DNA of 64,000 bases from Maribacter spongiicola (GCF_004364165.1 NZ_SOAY01000015.1:92361-156360); one strand, 5' to 3'. Counted from the first letter of the stretch, positions 10,247-19,921 are shown. Numbers and translations: made by a program. The notes: generated from the letters alone by a model not told the origin.

Positions 10247-10858
10247 CTATAAATCTTCCAGAAGTAAAAGATAAAGATTTTTAGTACTACTACCATAGGT
10301 TAGAAAATCATCTGAGTTTTCAGCGGTAGCTTTAAAGTGTTTTAAGGTTGTTATATTGGCCGGAATTTTTTGGCCGTATCTTTTTTTGATGGTCTTTAAA
10401 CCTTCTCCGATAGATTCTACCAGTTGGCTAGTAGTAGCAAAAACTACTACATTACTTGGTAGTTCATTTACTTTTTTCTCGTGTAGTTGATTTGAGCAGA
10501 CAAGAATACTGCCATTTTGCGCTATTAAATGTTCGCAAGTTGTAAAAAACACTTCACTCTCACGAGATTTATCAGTAAAAGTAATAGGTTCTTTTGAAAA
10601 TTTTTGGGCTAGCCTTTCATTGAGGACAAAGAAAGGCTCACTCTCCCAATTATTTTCAGTGACAATATTCTGTATCGCCCTTGATACTTCTATATCAGAA
10701 TCGCAATAAATAAACTTACCGCCATTCTGTTTAAAATGAATGGTAAACTTTTCATCAACAGGAATATTTAAATCTGGCATATGATCGCCTCGCGTCTCCG
10801 CAGTTTCTTTCGAAACCTTCTTTTTGCCACCACCAAATAAAATATCTAAAAACCCCAT
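10247..10858 (-). CDS. LUD domain-containing protein (LutC/YkgG-like)
   Basis: A 203-residue cytosolic protein with a LUD (lactate utilization) fold. The indicators are VFFTTCEHLIAQNGSILVCSNQ, LPSNVVVFATTSQLVESIGEGL and the C-terminal YGSSTKNLYLLLLEDL. LutB and LutA partners are absent nearby, so a lactate-oxidation role is doubtful. Homologues sit next to ftsH in many Flavobacteriia, which suggests a conserved but undefined role. It ends one base before the cdsA start. Confidence 0.75.
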   Translation of the reverse strand: MGFLDILFGGGKKKVSKETAETRGDHMPDLNIPVDEKFTIHFKQNGGKFIYCDSDIEVSRAIQNIVTENNWESEPFFVLNERLAQKFSKEPITFTDKSRESEVFFTTCEHLIAQNGSILVCSNQLHEKKVNELPSNVVVFATTSQLVESIGEGLKTIKKRYGQKIPANITTLKHFKATAENSDDFLTYGSSTKNLYLLLLEDL

Positions 10859-10899
10859 TTACGTTGTTGAAATAATTGCTAATCTAAAGTACTGCAATT

Positions 10900-12906
10900 T
10901 TATTTATTCTCTGTAATTTCCTCATCTTCTGTTTTAGAATCTGATTCTTTTAACTTTTCAAGATTTTTTTTATTTTCTAGAGCTAAAATATCTTTTTCAA
11001 AATTTCTTACTCCAAATATTTTTTCTAAATCTTCCTTAAAGATAACCTCTTTCTCTAATAATCTTTCGGCCAAAGTCGTTAATTTGTCCTTATTGTCAGT
11101 AAGCACTTTAATTGCTCTTTGGTATTGCTCCTCTATGATTTTAGAAATTTCAGCATCTATTTTTTTAGCGGTATCTTCACTGTAAGGTTTTGAAAAACCA
11201 TAAGAATCCTGCCCAGAGGAATCATAATAGGTAATATTTCCTATTTCATCGTTAAGACCGTAAATAGTTACCATTGCTCTAGCTTGTTTAGTAACTTTTT
11301 CTAAATCACTTAGAGCACCTGTAGATATTTTATTGAATATCACTTTCTCGGCAGCTCTACCACCCATTGTTGCACACATTTCGTCCAACATTTGTTCTGG
11401 TCTTACAATTAAACGCTCTTCTGGTAAATACCATGCAGCACCTAATGACTGTCCTCTTGGTACGATAGTAACTTTAACTAAAGGCGCAGCGTGCTCTAGC
11501 ATCCAGCTTGTAGTTGCATGACCAGCTTCGTGATAAGCTATAGTTTCTTTCTCACCAGGTGTAACTATCTTATTTTTCTTTTCAAGACCACCAACTATTC
11601 TATCAACAGCATCTAAGAAATCTTGTTTAGAGACAGCTTTCTTTTCTTTTCTGGCAGCAATTAAGGCGGCCTCGTTACAAACATTAGCAATATCTGCACC
11701 AGAGAAACCAGGTGTTTGTCTTGCTAAAAACTCTAGGTCTAAAGCTTCAGACGTTTTAATTGGTCTAAGGTGTACTTCAAAAATTTCTTTACGCTCACGA
11801 ATGTCTGGTAAATCAACATAAATTTGTCTATCAAACCTACCTGCACGCATTAAAGCCTTATCAAGTACATCTGCACGGTTGGTTGCAGCCAAAACGATAA
11901 CATTGGTATTAGTGCCAAAACCATCCATTTCAGTTAATAACTGGTTCAATGTATTTTCACGTTCATCGTTAGAACCTGTGAAATTATTTTTACCTCTTGC
12001 TCTACCGATAGCATCAATTTCATCTATGAAGATGATAGCTGGCGATTTGTCTTTAGCTTGTTTAAATAGGTCACGTACTCTAGAAGCACCAACACCTACG
12101 AACATTTCAACAAAATCTGAACCTGAAAGAGAAAAGAATGGCACTTTAGCTTCACCGGCAACGGCTTTTGCTAAAAGTGTTTTACCTGTACCAGGAGGAC
12201 CTACTAATAATGCTCCTTTAGGTATTTTACCACCTAATGAGGTATATTTATCTGGGTTTCTTAAGAAATCTACAATCTCTTCAACTTCTTCTTTTGCACC
12301 TTCTAAACCTGCTACATCTTTAAATGATGTTCTTGTGTCGGTTTTTTCATCGAATAATTTAGCCTTAGACTTACCGATGTTGAAGATTTGACCTCCTGCA
12401 CCGCCGCCGCCGCCGCCAGACATTCTACGCATTAAATATATCCATATACCAATGATCAATACAAATGGTAATAAAGAAAGTAAGAAATCTAAAATGGCTG
12501 TAGACTCCTTTCCAAATTCAACAACGGTATCTAGATTATTTTCTTTCTTGATGTTGGTAATTTCATTTTGAAATATTTGAAGATCACCATAATCTAAAGT
12601 GTATTGTGGTAAATTACCCGAAGATGGAAGAAATGATTTTTCGTTTACATCTTTATGCACATCTTTAGCAATGGCTTCATCTTTAAGAAAAACCTTGGCT
12701 TGATTGGTGTTTGTGATAATCAAAATCTTTTTAACATCACCATTTCTAAGGTATTGCTGTAATTCTGAAGTAGTCGTTTTGTTTGTGCTAGCCAAATCAT
12801 CACTATTGAATAATTGAAATCCGATAAGTAATACCGCTACTAATCCGTAAATCCACCAAGAACTAAATTTTGGTTTATTCGGATTTGTCTTATTTTCTTT
12901 TGCCAT
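10900..12906 (-). CDS. ftsH: ATP-dependent zinc metalloprotease FtsH
   Basis: A 668-residue membrane-anchored AAA+ protease that degrades misfolded membrane and regulatory proteins. It has transmembrane helices at about 16-33 and 139-158, then a glycine run at 164-169. Walker A is GPPGTGKT at 236-243 and Walker B is IIFIDE at 291-296. The second region of homology ends in RAGRFDRQ, and the zinc site is HEAGH at 459-463. The acidic C-terminal tail is typical. It follows rsfS by 11 bases, and LUD-cdsA-psd-ACBP come after, so membrane quality control and phospholipid synthesis share an operon. Confidence 0.97.
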   Translation of the reverse strand: MAKENKTNPNKPKFSSWWIYGLVAVLLIGFQLFNSDDLASTNKTTTSELQQYLRNGDVKKILIITNTNQAKVFLKDEAIAKDVHKDVNEKSFLPSSGNLPQYTLDYGDLQIFQNEITNIKKENNLDTVVEFGKESTAILDFLLSLLPFVLIIGIWIYLMRRMSGGGGGGAGGQIFNIGKSKAKLFDEKTDTRTSFKDVAGLEGAKEEVEEIVDFLRNPDKYTSLGGKIPKGALLVGPPGTGKTLLAKAVAGEAKVPFFSLSGSDFVEMFVGVGASRVRDLFKQAKDKSPAIIFIDEIDAIGRARGKNNFTGSNDERENTLNQLLTEMDGFGTNTNVIVLAATNRADVLDKALMRAGRFDRQIYVDLPDIRERKEIFEVHLRPIKTSEALDLEFLARQTPGFSGADIANVCNEAALIAARKEKKAVSKQDFLDAVDRIVGGLEKKNKIVTPGEKETIAYHEAGHATTSWMLEHAAPLVKVTIVPRGQSLGAAWYLPEERLIVRPEQMLDEMCATMGGRAAEKVIFNKISTGALSDLEKVTKQARAMVTIYGLNDEIGNITYYDSSGQDSYGFSKPYSEDTAKKIDAEISKIIEEQYQRAIKVLTDNKDKLTTLAERLLEKEVIFKEDLEKIFGVRNFEKDILALENKKNLEKLKESDSKTEDEEITENK

Positions 12907-12917
12907 TTTATTTTTTA

Positions 12918-13292
12918 TTAATTTAAGCTACTTTCTATTGTTGTGAATTTTGCATCTCCCCACAAACTTTCAATGTCGTAGTATTCTCGAACTTGCTTTT
13001 GAAATATATGAACTACAACATTTACATAGTCCATTAGTACCCATTCGGCATTGTCCTCGCCCTCTACGTGCCAAGGTTTGTCTTGAATAGCTTTACTTAC
13101 TGTTTTTTGGATTGAACCTACAATCGCATTTACATGCGTATTAGATGTACCATTACAAACTATGAAATAATCGCAAACGGTATTTTCAATTTCTCTTAAG
13201 TCTAGTAGGTTTATGTTATGACCTTTTACTTCGTCAATTCCCTGAATTATTAATGCAATTAACTCGTCTTGGCTAGTTTTACTTTCCTGCAT
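12918..13292 (-). CDS. rsfS: ribosome silencing factor RsfS
   Basis: A 124-residue protein of the Iojap/RsfS family. It binds uL14 on the 50S subunit and blocks subunit joining in starved cells. Recognisable features are LLDLREIENTVCDYFIVCNGTSNTHVNAI, WHVEGEDNAEWVLMDYVNVVVHIF and the conserved REYYDIESLWGDA near the C terminus. It is the first gene of the minus-strand rsfS-ftsH-LUD-cdsA-psd-ACBP run. A TAACTTTG box at 13319-13312 may be the -7 element, but no TTG lies at the right distance. Confidence 0.94.
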   Translation of the reverse strand: MQESKTSQDELIALIIQGIDEVKGHNINLLDLREIENTVCDYFIVCNGTSNTHVNAIVGSIQKTVSKAIQDKPWHVEGEDNAEWVLMDYVNVVVHIFQKQVREYYDIESLWGDAKFTTIESSLN

Positions 13293-13385
13293 TCAAAAAT
13301 TTTAATTTTTACAAAGTTATTATTTTTTTGTTCTTTTAGGACTAGTTTTTAACAATACATTAAAGATTCACAATTAGAACACTAA

Positions 13386-14117
13386 ATGCAAATAATCAAA
13401 CTTGATGCCACGGAGTCTACTAATTCTTATTTGAAAGATTTAATACATCAAAAAGAAGTAGTAGATTTTACTATAATTACCACTCAAAATCAAACATCTG
13501 GTAGAGGGCAAATGAATGCTAAATGGGAGTCAGAACCTTATAAGAATCTAGCAATCAGTTTATTGAAAAAAGATATAGACCTGCCTATAAGTAAGTTGTT
13601 TTTGGTTAGTATGAAGGTTTCTTTAGTAATAATAGAGGCATTGAATGAGTTAGAAATACCTGATTTGTCTATAAAATGGCCTAACGACATTCTGTCAGGC
13701 AATCATAAAATTGGAGGTATATTAATTGAAAATATTATTTCTGGTTCACAAATTAAAAGAAGTATTATTGGTTTTGGACTCAATATTAACCAAACTAGCT
13801 TTAAAAATGCTCCGCATGCATCTTCCTTAAAAAAAGTTGTCGGTAAAGAATTTAATTTGGATTCTGTCTTTTACGCTCTTATAGAAAAATTACATCAACA
13901 ACTAAATCGACCAATTTCTACCTTAGAAAAAGAGCTATTTGAGCAATATCACGCTATTTTATTTAAAAAAGAAGAAAAATGCATATTTACACTACCTGAT
14001 AAAACTATAATTTCAGGTGTGATTAAGGGTGTAACCATCAACGGATTGTTGATGGTTAAATTAGCAAATGGTGTTATCAAAGAGTTTGGATTGAAAGAAA
14101 TACAACTTAATTATTAA
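13386..14117 (+). CDS. birA: biotin--[acetyl-CoA-carboxylase] ligase
   Basis: A 243-residue enzyme that makes biotinyl-AMP and attaches biotin to the acetyl-CoA carboxylase carrier protein. Signature segments are LDATESTNSYLKD, TSGRGQMNAKWES (the adenylate-binding GRGQ loop) and SIKWPNDILSGNHKIGGILIE. There is no N-terminal winged helix, so this is a monofunctional ligase without the repressor role of the E. coli protein. It diverges from rsfS, and its stop overlaps the convergent SRPBCC gene by four bases. Confidence 0.94.
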   Translation: MQIIKLDATESTNSYLKDLIHQKEVVDFTIITTQNQTSGRGQMNAKWESEPYKNLAISLLKKDIDLPISKLFLVSMKVSLVIIEALNELEIPDLSIKWPNDILSGNHKIGGILIENIISGSQIKRSIIGFGLNINQTSFKNAPHASSLKKVVGKEFNLDSVFYALIEKLHQQLNRPISTLEKELFEQYHAILFKKEEKCIFTLPDKTIISGVIKGVTINGLLMVKLANGVIKEFGLKEIQLNY

Positions 14118-14506
14118 ACTTTACCCAAGTTTGTAGATAGCGTATTTATAAAATTGGTGATAGGCTTTTTAATCATCATAGCCATCATAGCATTGAATTC
14201 ACCTGTAAAACTTAAAACAACTTCACTAGTATCGCTATCAATTTCTAAAATATCTGCTGTTAAGGTAAATGGTAACTTTTCGCTTGCGGCACCTAGAATA
14301 ATTTGACTATGCGGTGTTTGTTCTTTTTTTTCTAAAACAATTTCTGGCATTCCTTTCAAGGCAAAAAGAAATCTATTCTCATTTAGTACTTCAAATTTGT
14401 CAATGTTTTCGGGCATTAACTGTCTAAAGTTAGAGAGTTCGTTTAAAAAGTTGAAAGTATCTTCTGTACTTTTTGATACTTGTGACTTTGGTGTTTCTAT
14501 AAACAT
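14114..14506 (-). CDS. SRPBCC (START-like) family protein
   Basis: A 130-residue protein with the length and alternating hydrophobic strands of the SRPBCC lipid/ligand-binding fold, ending in a long C-terminal helix (MMAMMIKKPITNFINTLSTNL). No catalytic residues are apparent. It starts two bases after the pyrE stop, so it is co-transcribed with pyrE, a pairing that I recall as common in Flavobacteriia. A role in ligand or membrane binding is possible but not shown. Confidence 0.75.
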   Translation of the reverse strand: MFIETPKSQVSKSTEDTFNFLNELSNFRQLMPENIDKFEVLNENRFLFALKGMPEIVLEKKEQTPHSQIILGAASEKLPFTLTADILEIDSDTSEVVLSFTGEFNAMMAMMIKKPITNFINTLSTNLGKV

Positions 14507-14508
14507 AA

Positions 14509-15153
14509 TTATTTATTTGTCCATGTTGAAGGATCTTTCCTCCATTCCATTAATGTTACTAATTGTTCGTCTTTAACGTATCCGGTATCAGAAGCTTGTT
14601 CAATTAAAAACTCATAACTACTTAACGTGTGCAGTTCTGTATTTTTTTCTTTAAAGTTGTTTGCTGCAGTTTCAAAACCGTAAGTAAAAACGGCTAACAT
14701 ACCTTTTACTTTCGCATCTACCGCTCTTAAAGCATCTACAGCGTTTAAACTGCTTTTGCCAGTACTTATCAAATCTTCGATAACAACAACCGTTTGATGT
14801 GCTTCTAAATGACCTTCTATCTGATTTTGACGCCCATGAGATTTAGGCTCAGGCCTTACATATACGAAAGGTAAATTAAGCTTATCGGCTACTAAAGCTC
14901 CTATTCCTATTGCGCCGGTAGCCACACCAACGATGCAATCTGGCTTGCCATAAAGTTGTTCTACTTGCTTTGCCATTTCATCTCGAATATAGTTTCTAAT
15001 GATGGGGTAGGAAAGTAAAATTCTATTATCGCAGTAAATTGGCGATTTCCAACCAGAAGCCCATGTAAAAGGATTTTCCGGTTTCAATTTTATTGCATTA
15101 ATTTGCAAGAGAAGCTCTGCTGTTTTTTTTGCAGTGTTTTTGTCTAAAACCAT
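14509..15153 (-). CDS. pyrE: orotate phosphoribosyltransferase
   Basis: A 214-residue enzyme that joins orotate to PRPP to give OMP, the fifth step of pyrimidine synthesis. The PRPP-binding loop is VVVIEDLISTGKSSLNAVDALR. The N-terminal INAIKLKPENPFTWASGWKSPIYCDNR and the YVRPEPKSHGRQNQIEGH hood loop are also diagnostic. The start codon shares the CATG at 15151-15154 with the proposed start of the opposite-strand Nudix gene, so the promoter of each gene lies inside the other's 5' region. Confidence 0.96.
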   Translation of the reverse strand: MVLDKNTAKKTAELLLQINAIKLKPENPFTWASGWKSPIYCDNRILLSYPIIRNYIRDEMAKQVEQLYGKPDCIVGVATGAIGIGALVADKLNLPFVYVRPEPKSHGRQNQIEGHLEAHQTVVVIEDLISTGKSSLNAVDALRAVDAKVKGMLAVFTYGFETAANNFKEKNTELHTLSSYEFLIEQASDTGYVKDEQLVTLMEWRKDPSTWTNK

Positions 15154-15751
15154 GACGCAAATGTATAAAGTTTTTGTTAATGAATTGCCTTTGATTTTGA
15201 CAAATAAACTCTCTGATACAACAAACGGGGAGTATTTTTTGTTAAATCAAGAATCTATACAACTGGCAATAAGTTCGTTAAAGAAAGGGAAGTTAAAAGA
15301 AGCGTTCATTTATCACCCAAGCCACGATGAAATTTTAAAGAAGTTTACCAAAGAAATGCCTTTAGTTATAGCAGGTGGCGGCGTGGTATCAAATAATAAA
15401 GGCGAAGTGCTATTTATCTATAGAAACGATAAATGGGATTTACCAAAAGGCAAGTTAGATAAAGGGGAGTCAATTGAAGAATGCGCCATTCGTGAAGTGG
15501 AGGAAGAAACGGGGGTTAAAGGTTTGTCTATAGATCATTTTCTACAAACTACATACCATGTTTTTAGGCACAACGGCATCAACAAGCTTAAGCAGGTACA
15601 TTGGTATGCAATGAGCACTGATTATGATGGAAAGCTAAAACCAGAAAAAAAGGAAGGTATTTTTAAGGTTAAATGGAAAGGACCCGCAAAAATTAAAAAA
15701 GCCTTAGAAAACTCATACGTAAATATTAAAATTCTATTTCAAGAAGATTAG
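15152..15751 (+). CDS. Nudix hydrolase
   Basis: A protein of about 199 residues with a complete Nudix box: GKLDKGESIEECAIREVEEETG, matching GX5EX7REUXEEXGU, in the second half. It hydrolyses a nucleoside diphosphate linked to another group, using Mg; the substrate cannot be assigned. The N-terminal 70 residues are outside the Nudix fold and family-specific. Starts at 15152 (MTQMYKV) or 15161 (MYKVFVN) are both more plausible than 15134, which lies inside pyrE. With either, the gene begins against the pyrE start. Confidence 0.88.
   Translation: MTQMYKVFVNELPLILTNKLSDTTNGEYFLLNQESIQLAISSLKKGKLKEAFIYHPSHDEILKKFTKEMPLVIAGGGVVSNNKGEVLFIYRNDKWDLPKGKLDKGESIEECAIREVEEETGVKGLSIDHFLQTTYHVFRHNGINKLKQVHWYAMSTDYDGKLKPEKKEGIFKVKWKGPAKIKKALENSYVNIKILFQED
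15158..15165 (-). promoter_or_regulatory. possible -7 box of pyrE
   Basis: TACATTTG on the minus strand fits TANNTTTG and ends five bases before the pyrE ATG, which would make the transcript nearly leaderless. No TTG lies about 19 bases upstream, so support is partial. Confidence 0.35.
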
Positions 15752-15753
15752 GG

Positions 15754-17496
15754 CTACTCTACAATTCTGAACACTGGATATTGTAAATGAGCTTCTTCGT
15801 AAAGTTTACTTCGCTTAAAAATCCAGTCTAACTGCTGATACCAGTTTTCGCTAAAGTCAGGGTTTGTTCTTTTTTGTTCTTCAAATTCCAGTTTTAGAAT
15901 TGTGTCATTCTCGAGCATATCTAGAGCTGTATCTTCAAAAACATAAGGGGAGAACCCTTCTTTTTGTTGAAGAATGGTATCAAAGAAATTCCAGTTAAAA
16001 AATGAATCTACTGCAGCGGGTTCTAAAGTTTCTATAAGATATCTAAAGCCAGGTTGGTCTATTGGTATCATGATATCGCCTACATGAAATTCTTTTGCGG
16101 TTAGCTCTGCTTTTACCGTGGTGTTATAATGTGGGTAATGCCCTTCGTAAGGTGCTTTATAAGTTTCGTATTCATTTATTTTATAAGACTCAATGTTTAT
16201 GGTAGAATCTTTTTGTAACGTGGTGTAGTGGATACTGTTTAAATCTAGTTGATCGATTATATTTCTCCATTGCTTACCAATAACATACGCTTTGGGGATT
16301 TTTACAGAATCTGACGGCACATAAAAATCGTTATAGGTTACCTCAGTTTCAATAGGTGTGTTTCGGTCGTATTTTAGTCTTTTAAGTCCTGTTACTTCAC
16401 TTATAATCGTATCGGCCTTATATCCTTTAAATATATAATTAGAAGCTTTGGTAGGATCAATTTTATAGGCAGTTGGGTAATACCTATTTGGGTACATTGA
16501 AGTCAATGTTTGGTCGCGCATAGCCCTAATATTTGGACCGTCTTTTTCGGTTATGGAAATCATTTTACGCATGAGTTCATAAGTGCCTTCAACACGCTTA
16601 TCATATGGTTTAAGCATATGTGTTTCTACCATCATACCAACAGTATTCCACAATGTTGTATAGCCGGTCGAATACCTTGGACTATCCATAAATTGTTGAA
16701 ATCCTTTTTCTGGCGGACTATTAAAGACATTTACGTAAGGGGTAATATCCCATCCAGAATTTAAAAGTGAATCTTGTAATTGTGGCATTAGACTATTATG
16801 CACATAATCACCCAGTTTTCCGCCAAGCTTATTATGTTGCGTAAATAAGTGTGTTAAGGTATATTGGTAATCGGCGCCATTACTTACATGGTTGTCTATA
16901 AATACATCGGGGTTGATGAGGTGAAATATTTTTGCGAAAGTTTCAGCGTTTTTTGTGTCTGATTTGATGAAATCTCTATTGAGATCATAATTTTTGGCAT
17001 TACCTCTAAATCCATATTCCAGCGGTCCATTTTGGTTGGCTCTAGAAGTACTATTTCTATTTAATGCCCCGCCAACGTTGTAAATGGGTATCGTAGCAAT
17101 TATGGTCTCTTTCGGTGTCTCGATTTCGTTGCTCGCCAAATCTCTAAAAAGAAGCATAGCGGCGTCAATACCATCACTTTCACCAGGGTGAATACCATTA
17201 TTGATTAACATCATGGTATTGTTCTCTCCTAATTTTTTAAAATCAAAATCACCTTTAGCACTATAGCTGACCACATGTAGTGGTTTACCGCTATCAGTAG
17301 TACCAATGGTCTGTATGTTTATAGTAGAGAACTCTTGAGACAGTTTCAGATAAAAATCGATGACCTGGTCATAGGTCGCAGTTTCTGTTTTGTTCGAAAT
17401 TTCGAAAGGAGTGGGAAAATCAGTTTTTGTATTTTCAACTTTACTCTCGCACGAAATAATTAAAAGAGCTAAGAAGAAGAGCGATAGGTTTTTCAT
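15754..17496 (-). CDS. M14 family zinc carboxypeptidase, predicted lipoprotein
   Basis: A protein of about 580 residues. The start at 17496 gives MKNLSLFFLALLIISCES, a lipoprotein signal with lipobox IISC, so I prefer it to the longer frame at 17550. The M14 zinc ligands are visible in INNGIHPGESDG (HxxE) and FIDNHVSNGADYQY (distal His). VETHMLKPYD probably provides a catalytic Glu. It should act in the periplasm or at the outer membrane as a peptide-trimming enzyme. It ends two bases from the convergent Nudix gene and lies downstream of the response regulator on the same strand. Confidence 0.88.
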   Translation of the reverse strand: MKNLSLFFLALLIISCESKVENTKTDFPTPFEISNKTETATYDQVIDFYLKLSQEFSTINIQTIGTTDSGKPLHVVSYSAKGDFDFKKLGENNTMMLINNGIHPGESDGIDAAMLLFRDLASNEIETPKETIIATIPIYNVGGALNRNSTSRANQNGPLEYGFRGNAKNYDLNRDFIKSDTKNAETFAKIFHLINPDVFIDNHVSNGADYQYTLTHLFTQHNKLGGKLGDYVHNSLMPQLQDSLLNSGWDITPYVNVFNSPPEKGFQQFMDSPRYSTGYTTLWNTVGMMVETHMLKPYDKRVEGTYELMRKMISITEKDGPNIRAMRDQTLTSMYPNRYYPTAYKIDPTKASNYIFKGYKADTIISEVTGLKRLKYDRNTPIETEVTYNDFYVPSDSVKIPKAYVIGKQWRNIIDQLDLNSIHYTTLQKDSTINIESYKINEYETYKAPYEGHYPHYNTTVKAELTAKEFHVGDIMIPIDQPGFRYLIETLEPAAVDSFFNWNFFDTILQQKEGFSPYVFEDTALDMLENDTILKLEFEEQKRTNPDFSENWYQQLDWIFKRSKLYEEAHLQYPVFRIVE

Positions 17497-17562
17497 GTAC
17501 AAACAATTAAAGAGGTGATTAGTACCATAAATTGATTGTAAAAATAGCAATTACTTTGTTGC

Positions 17563-17967
17563 TTAGGCCATTTCTGTTATTTCTGTTATTTTAGTTCTAT
17601 CAATAGGTTTTTGATTGAAAGTTATCATGTGATGACTTTTACTTTTATAATGTTCCCACTGTTTTTTATCTCTTGGGTCAATAGAAGAAGTTACAATGTT
17701 AATTCTAATTTTTTCGGCAATCGGTAATTCAATAAAAGCCTCTAAAAATTCCCAACCGTCCATTATAGGCATATTAATATCTAAAAAAATAATCTGCGGT
17801 ATTTGAATTCCATTATTAAAAAAATCAGTTAAAGCATCTATAGCAATTTTACCATTGGCATAAGATTTTATTGAATTATATTCAACACTAGAAGATATTA
17901 ATTTACGTAAACCGAATACGGTAATAGCATCGTCATCGATTATAGTAATGTCACTAATTTTTTTCAT
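17563..17967 (-). CDS. single-domain response regulator (CheY-like)
   Basis: A protein of about 134 residues that is a receiver domain only, with no DNA-binding or enzymatic output. The acidic pocket IIDDD is at the N terminus, the phospho-acceptor Asp is in IIFLDINMPIMDGWEF, and the conserved Lys is in FNQKPI. I prefer the start at 17967 (MKKISDITIIDDD). It overlaps the end of the upstream histidine kinase by 14 bases, so the pair is co-translated and very likely cognate. With no output domain, it must signal through protein-protein contact or a phosphorelay. Confidence 0.92.
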   Translation of the reverse strand: MKKISDITIIDDDAITVFGLRKLISSSVEYNSIKSYANGKIAIDALTDFFNNGIQIPQIIFLDINMPIMDGWEFLEAFIELPIAEKIRINIVTSSIDPRDKKQWEHYKSKSHHMITFNQKPIDRTKITEITEMA

Positions 17968-19807
17968 TAAAGAAAATTTTAAATTCTGTTCCTTTTCCAA
18001 TTTTGCTAGTTACCTCAACTTTACCGTTCATGGCGTCAATTTGATTTTTTGTAAGGTATAAGCCGATACCTCGAGCATCTTTGTGGTCATGAAATGTGTT
18101 GTACATGCCAAATAGTTTTTTTCCATATTTATCTAAATCTATACCTAAACCATTATCTGAAATGGTTAAAATGGAATAGTTGTCTTTTTTTTCTGCACTT
18201 AATTTTACCAATGATTTTCTTTCTGAATGTCTGTATTTTACTGCATTTGTTAAAAAGTTTGATAAAATACTATCTAAATAAGATGGTACCGATTTAATAT
18301 GAAAATCTACGGGAATATTGTTTTCAATTGTAGCCTTATTATTTAAAATAAAAGACGATAAATTTTTACAGATATCTTCTACTTTATCATTCAAATTAAT
18401 TTCTTTGATCTCAATATTGGTATTGGTATTTATAGATACTACTTCATTTAAATTATCTAAAGTTTCTAGTAAATTGTTAGAAGCTGTTGTAAGCATCGAA
18501 ATAATATTCTTCTTTTCTTCCTCATCTCTTTCGGTGTCTAAAAAGCTTAAAAGCATTGAAAAATTAGCCGAGTGAGAGCGTAAATTATGCGAAACAATAT
18601 GTGCAAAGTTTAAAAGTTTTTTATTCTGTACCGATGCAATATTTATAATGTTTCGAAGCTCTTTTTCTTTTTCTTTTAAATTAGAAATATCTAAACTAAT
18701 ACCTACAAGACCATATGCTATACCTTTACTATTTAATAGAGGTATTTTAGAGCTCAGAAAAGAAGTTTGCTTGCCATCTATTGTGGTTTTAACAGTTTCT
18801 TTCCCAATTACAGGTCTAAGAGTGTTCATTACTTTTAAATCTTCCTCTCTAGACTTTTCTGCAGCTTCATATGGGTAAAGTTCAAAATCAGTTTTGCCTA
18901 AAATTTCTCTTGGGTCGTTAACCCCTAAATATTCACATTCAGCTCTATTTATTAAAATTTTTCTAGATTCGGTATCTTTTATGTACACATTAACCGGTAA
19001 ATTATCGATTAATGTTCTTAATAGTTTTTCGTTGTCAATTGTTTTAATGTCAGCTTGTACCTGTTCGTTTATATCTTGAAAAGTACCTATTAGACCTACC
19101 ATTTTACCTTTGTTATATATGGCTTTACCTCCAGCCATAACCCACTTTTCTTTTCCCTTAGCGGTTATTATTTGAAGTTTTAAATTACTCCAAGATTTAC
19201 CATTTTCCTGTGCTTCAAAAAGTGCCATAGATACAGCATTTCTGCTATGTCCTTCTTTATAATAGAAAAGTGCAGTTTCAATACTAGGTACAAAATCGGG
19301 AGATACTTCATGAATTGATTTAGTGGTAGAACACCAGAACAACTGGTTGTCTTCCATATTATATTCCCACCTACCAATTTTTGTAATTTCTGCTTGTTGT
19401 TGTAGTAATAAATCCTTTTTGTTTAGCTCTAGTTCATTATTAACTGCATCTGTAATGTTATTTAATTGAATAATTGCCCCTATAATATTCTCATTAGTGT
19501 CATACCAAGGTGCATTTATCCATTCGAACCAAAGTTCATTATTATTGGTGTCTAGGGTTTTATGAATACCCATAGGTTGAGGATTCCCATTAAAGCAATT
19601 CTCTAATACCATTTTCCATTTTTTACTTAAATTCGGAAAAACCGCAAATAAGCTTTTAGAGTTATTACACTCATCATTTTCATTAAAAATACTCGTCCAC
19701 TTGTCAGATGTCTGAACAATATTATAATTAGTGTCTACGAAAGCCGTTGGTGTTGGCAATTGTCTAATTAGGTACGAGGTATTGGATACCTGGGGAACTT
19801 TTATCAT
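17954..19807 (-). CDS. soluble PAS-domain sensor histidine kinase (copy 1)
   Basis: A 617-residue kinase with no membrane segment or signal peptide. Three PAS-like domains occupy about 10-115, 130-255 and 260-385. The dimerisation helix carries the phospho-acceptor His407 in HIVSHNLRSH. The ATPase domain has an N-box NFLTNAVKYRH, a G1 box DNGLGID and RGIGLYLTKNQIDAMNGKV. It senses a cytosolic signal, unknown from sequence. The receiver gene overlaps its 3' end. A closely similar kinase lies immediately upstream, suggesting tandem duplication. Confidence 0.93.
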   Translation of the reverse strand: MIKVPQVSNTSYLIRQLPTPTAFVDTNYNIVQTSDKWTSIFNENDECNNSKSLFAVFPNLSKKWKMVLENCFNGNPQPMGIHKTLDTNNNELWFEWINAPWYDTNENIIGAIIQLNNITDAVNNELELNKKDLLLQQQAEITKIGRWEYNMEDNQLFWCSTTKSIHEVSPDFVPSIETALFYYKEGHSRNAVSMALFEAQENGKSWSNLKLQIITAKGKEKWVMAGGKAIYNKGKMVGLIGTFQDINEQVQADIKTIDNEKLLRTLIDNLPVNVYIKDTESRKILINRAECEYLGVNDPREILGKTDFELYPYEAAEKSREEDLKVMNTLRPVIGKETVKTTIDGKQTSFLSSKIPLLNSKGIAYGLVGISLDISNLKEKEKELRNIINIASVQNKKLLNFAHIVSHNLRSHSANFSMLLSFLDTERDEEEKKNIISMLTTASNNLLETLDNLNEVVSINTNTNIEIKEINLNDKVEDICKNLSSFILNNKATIENNIPVDFHIKSVPSYLDSILSNFLTNAVKYRHSERKSLVKLSAEKKDNYSILTISDNGLGIDLDKYGKKLFGMYNTFHDHKDARGIGLYLTKNQIDAMNGKVEVTSKIGKGTEFKIFFNEKN

Positions 19808-19921
19808 ACCGATGTAATTTCTTACGAATGTAGGGGGATTACTGTATTTTACTACATCTTTGTTGTGAATGTTGCCAATAACGTTGTAAAAGATTCAATA
19901 AACTGTTTAATCAATTAATTT

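Noticed and set aside
10247-10858. LUD protein as part of a lactate-oxidation operon
   Set aside because: No LutA or LutB-like iron-sulfur genes are nearby; the neighbours are ftsH and phospholipid genes.
12395-12420. GC-rich repeated codons in ftsH
   Set aside because: This is the glycine linker after the second membrane helix of FtsH, found in other FtsH proteins of the phylum, not a microsatellite insertion of note.
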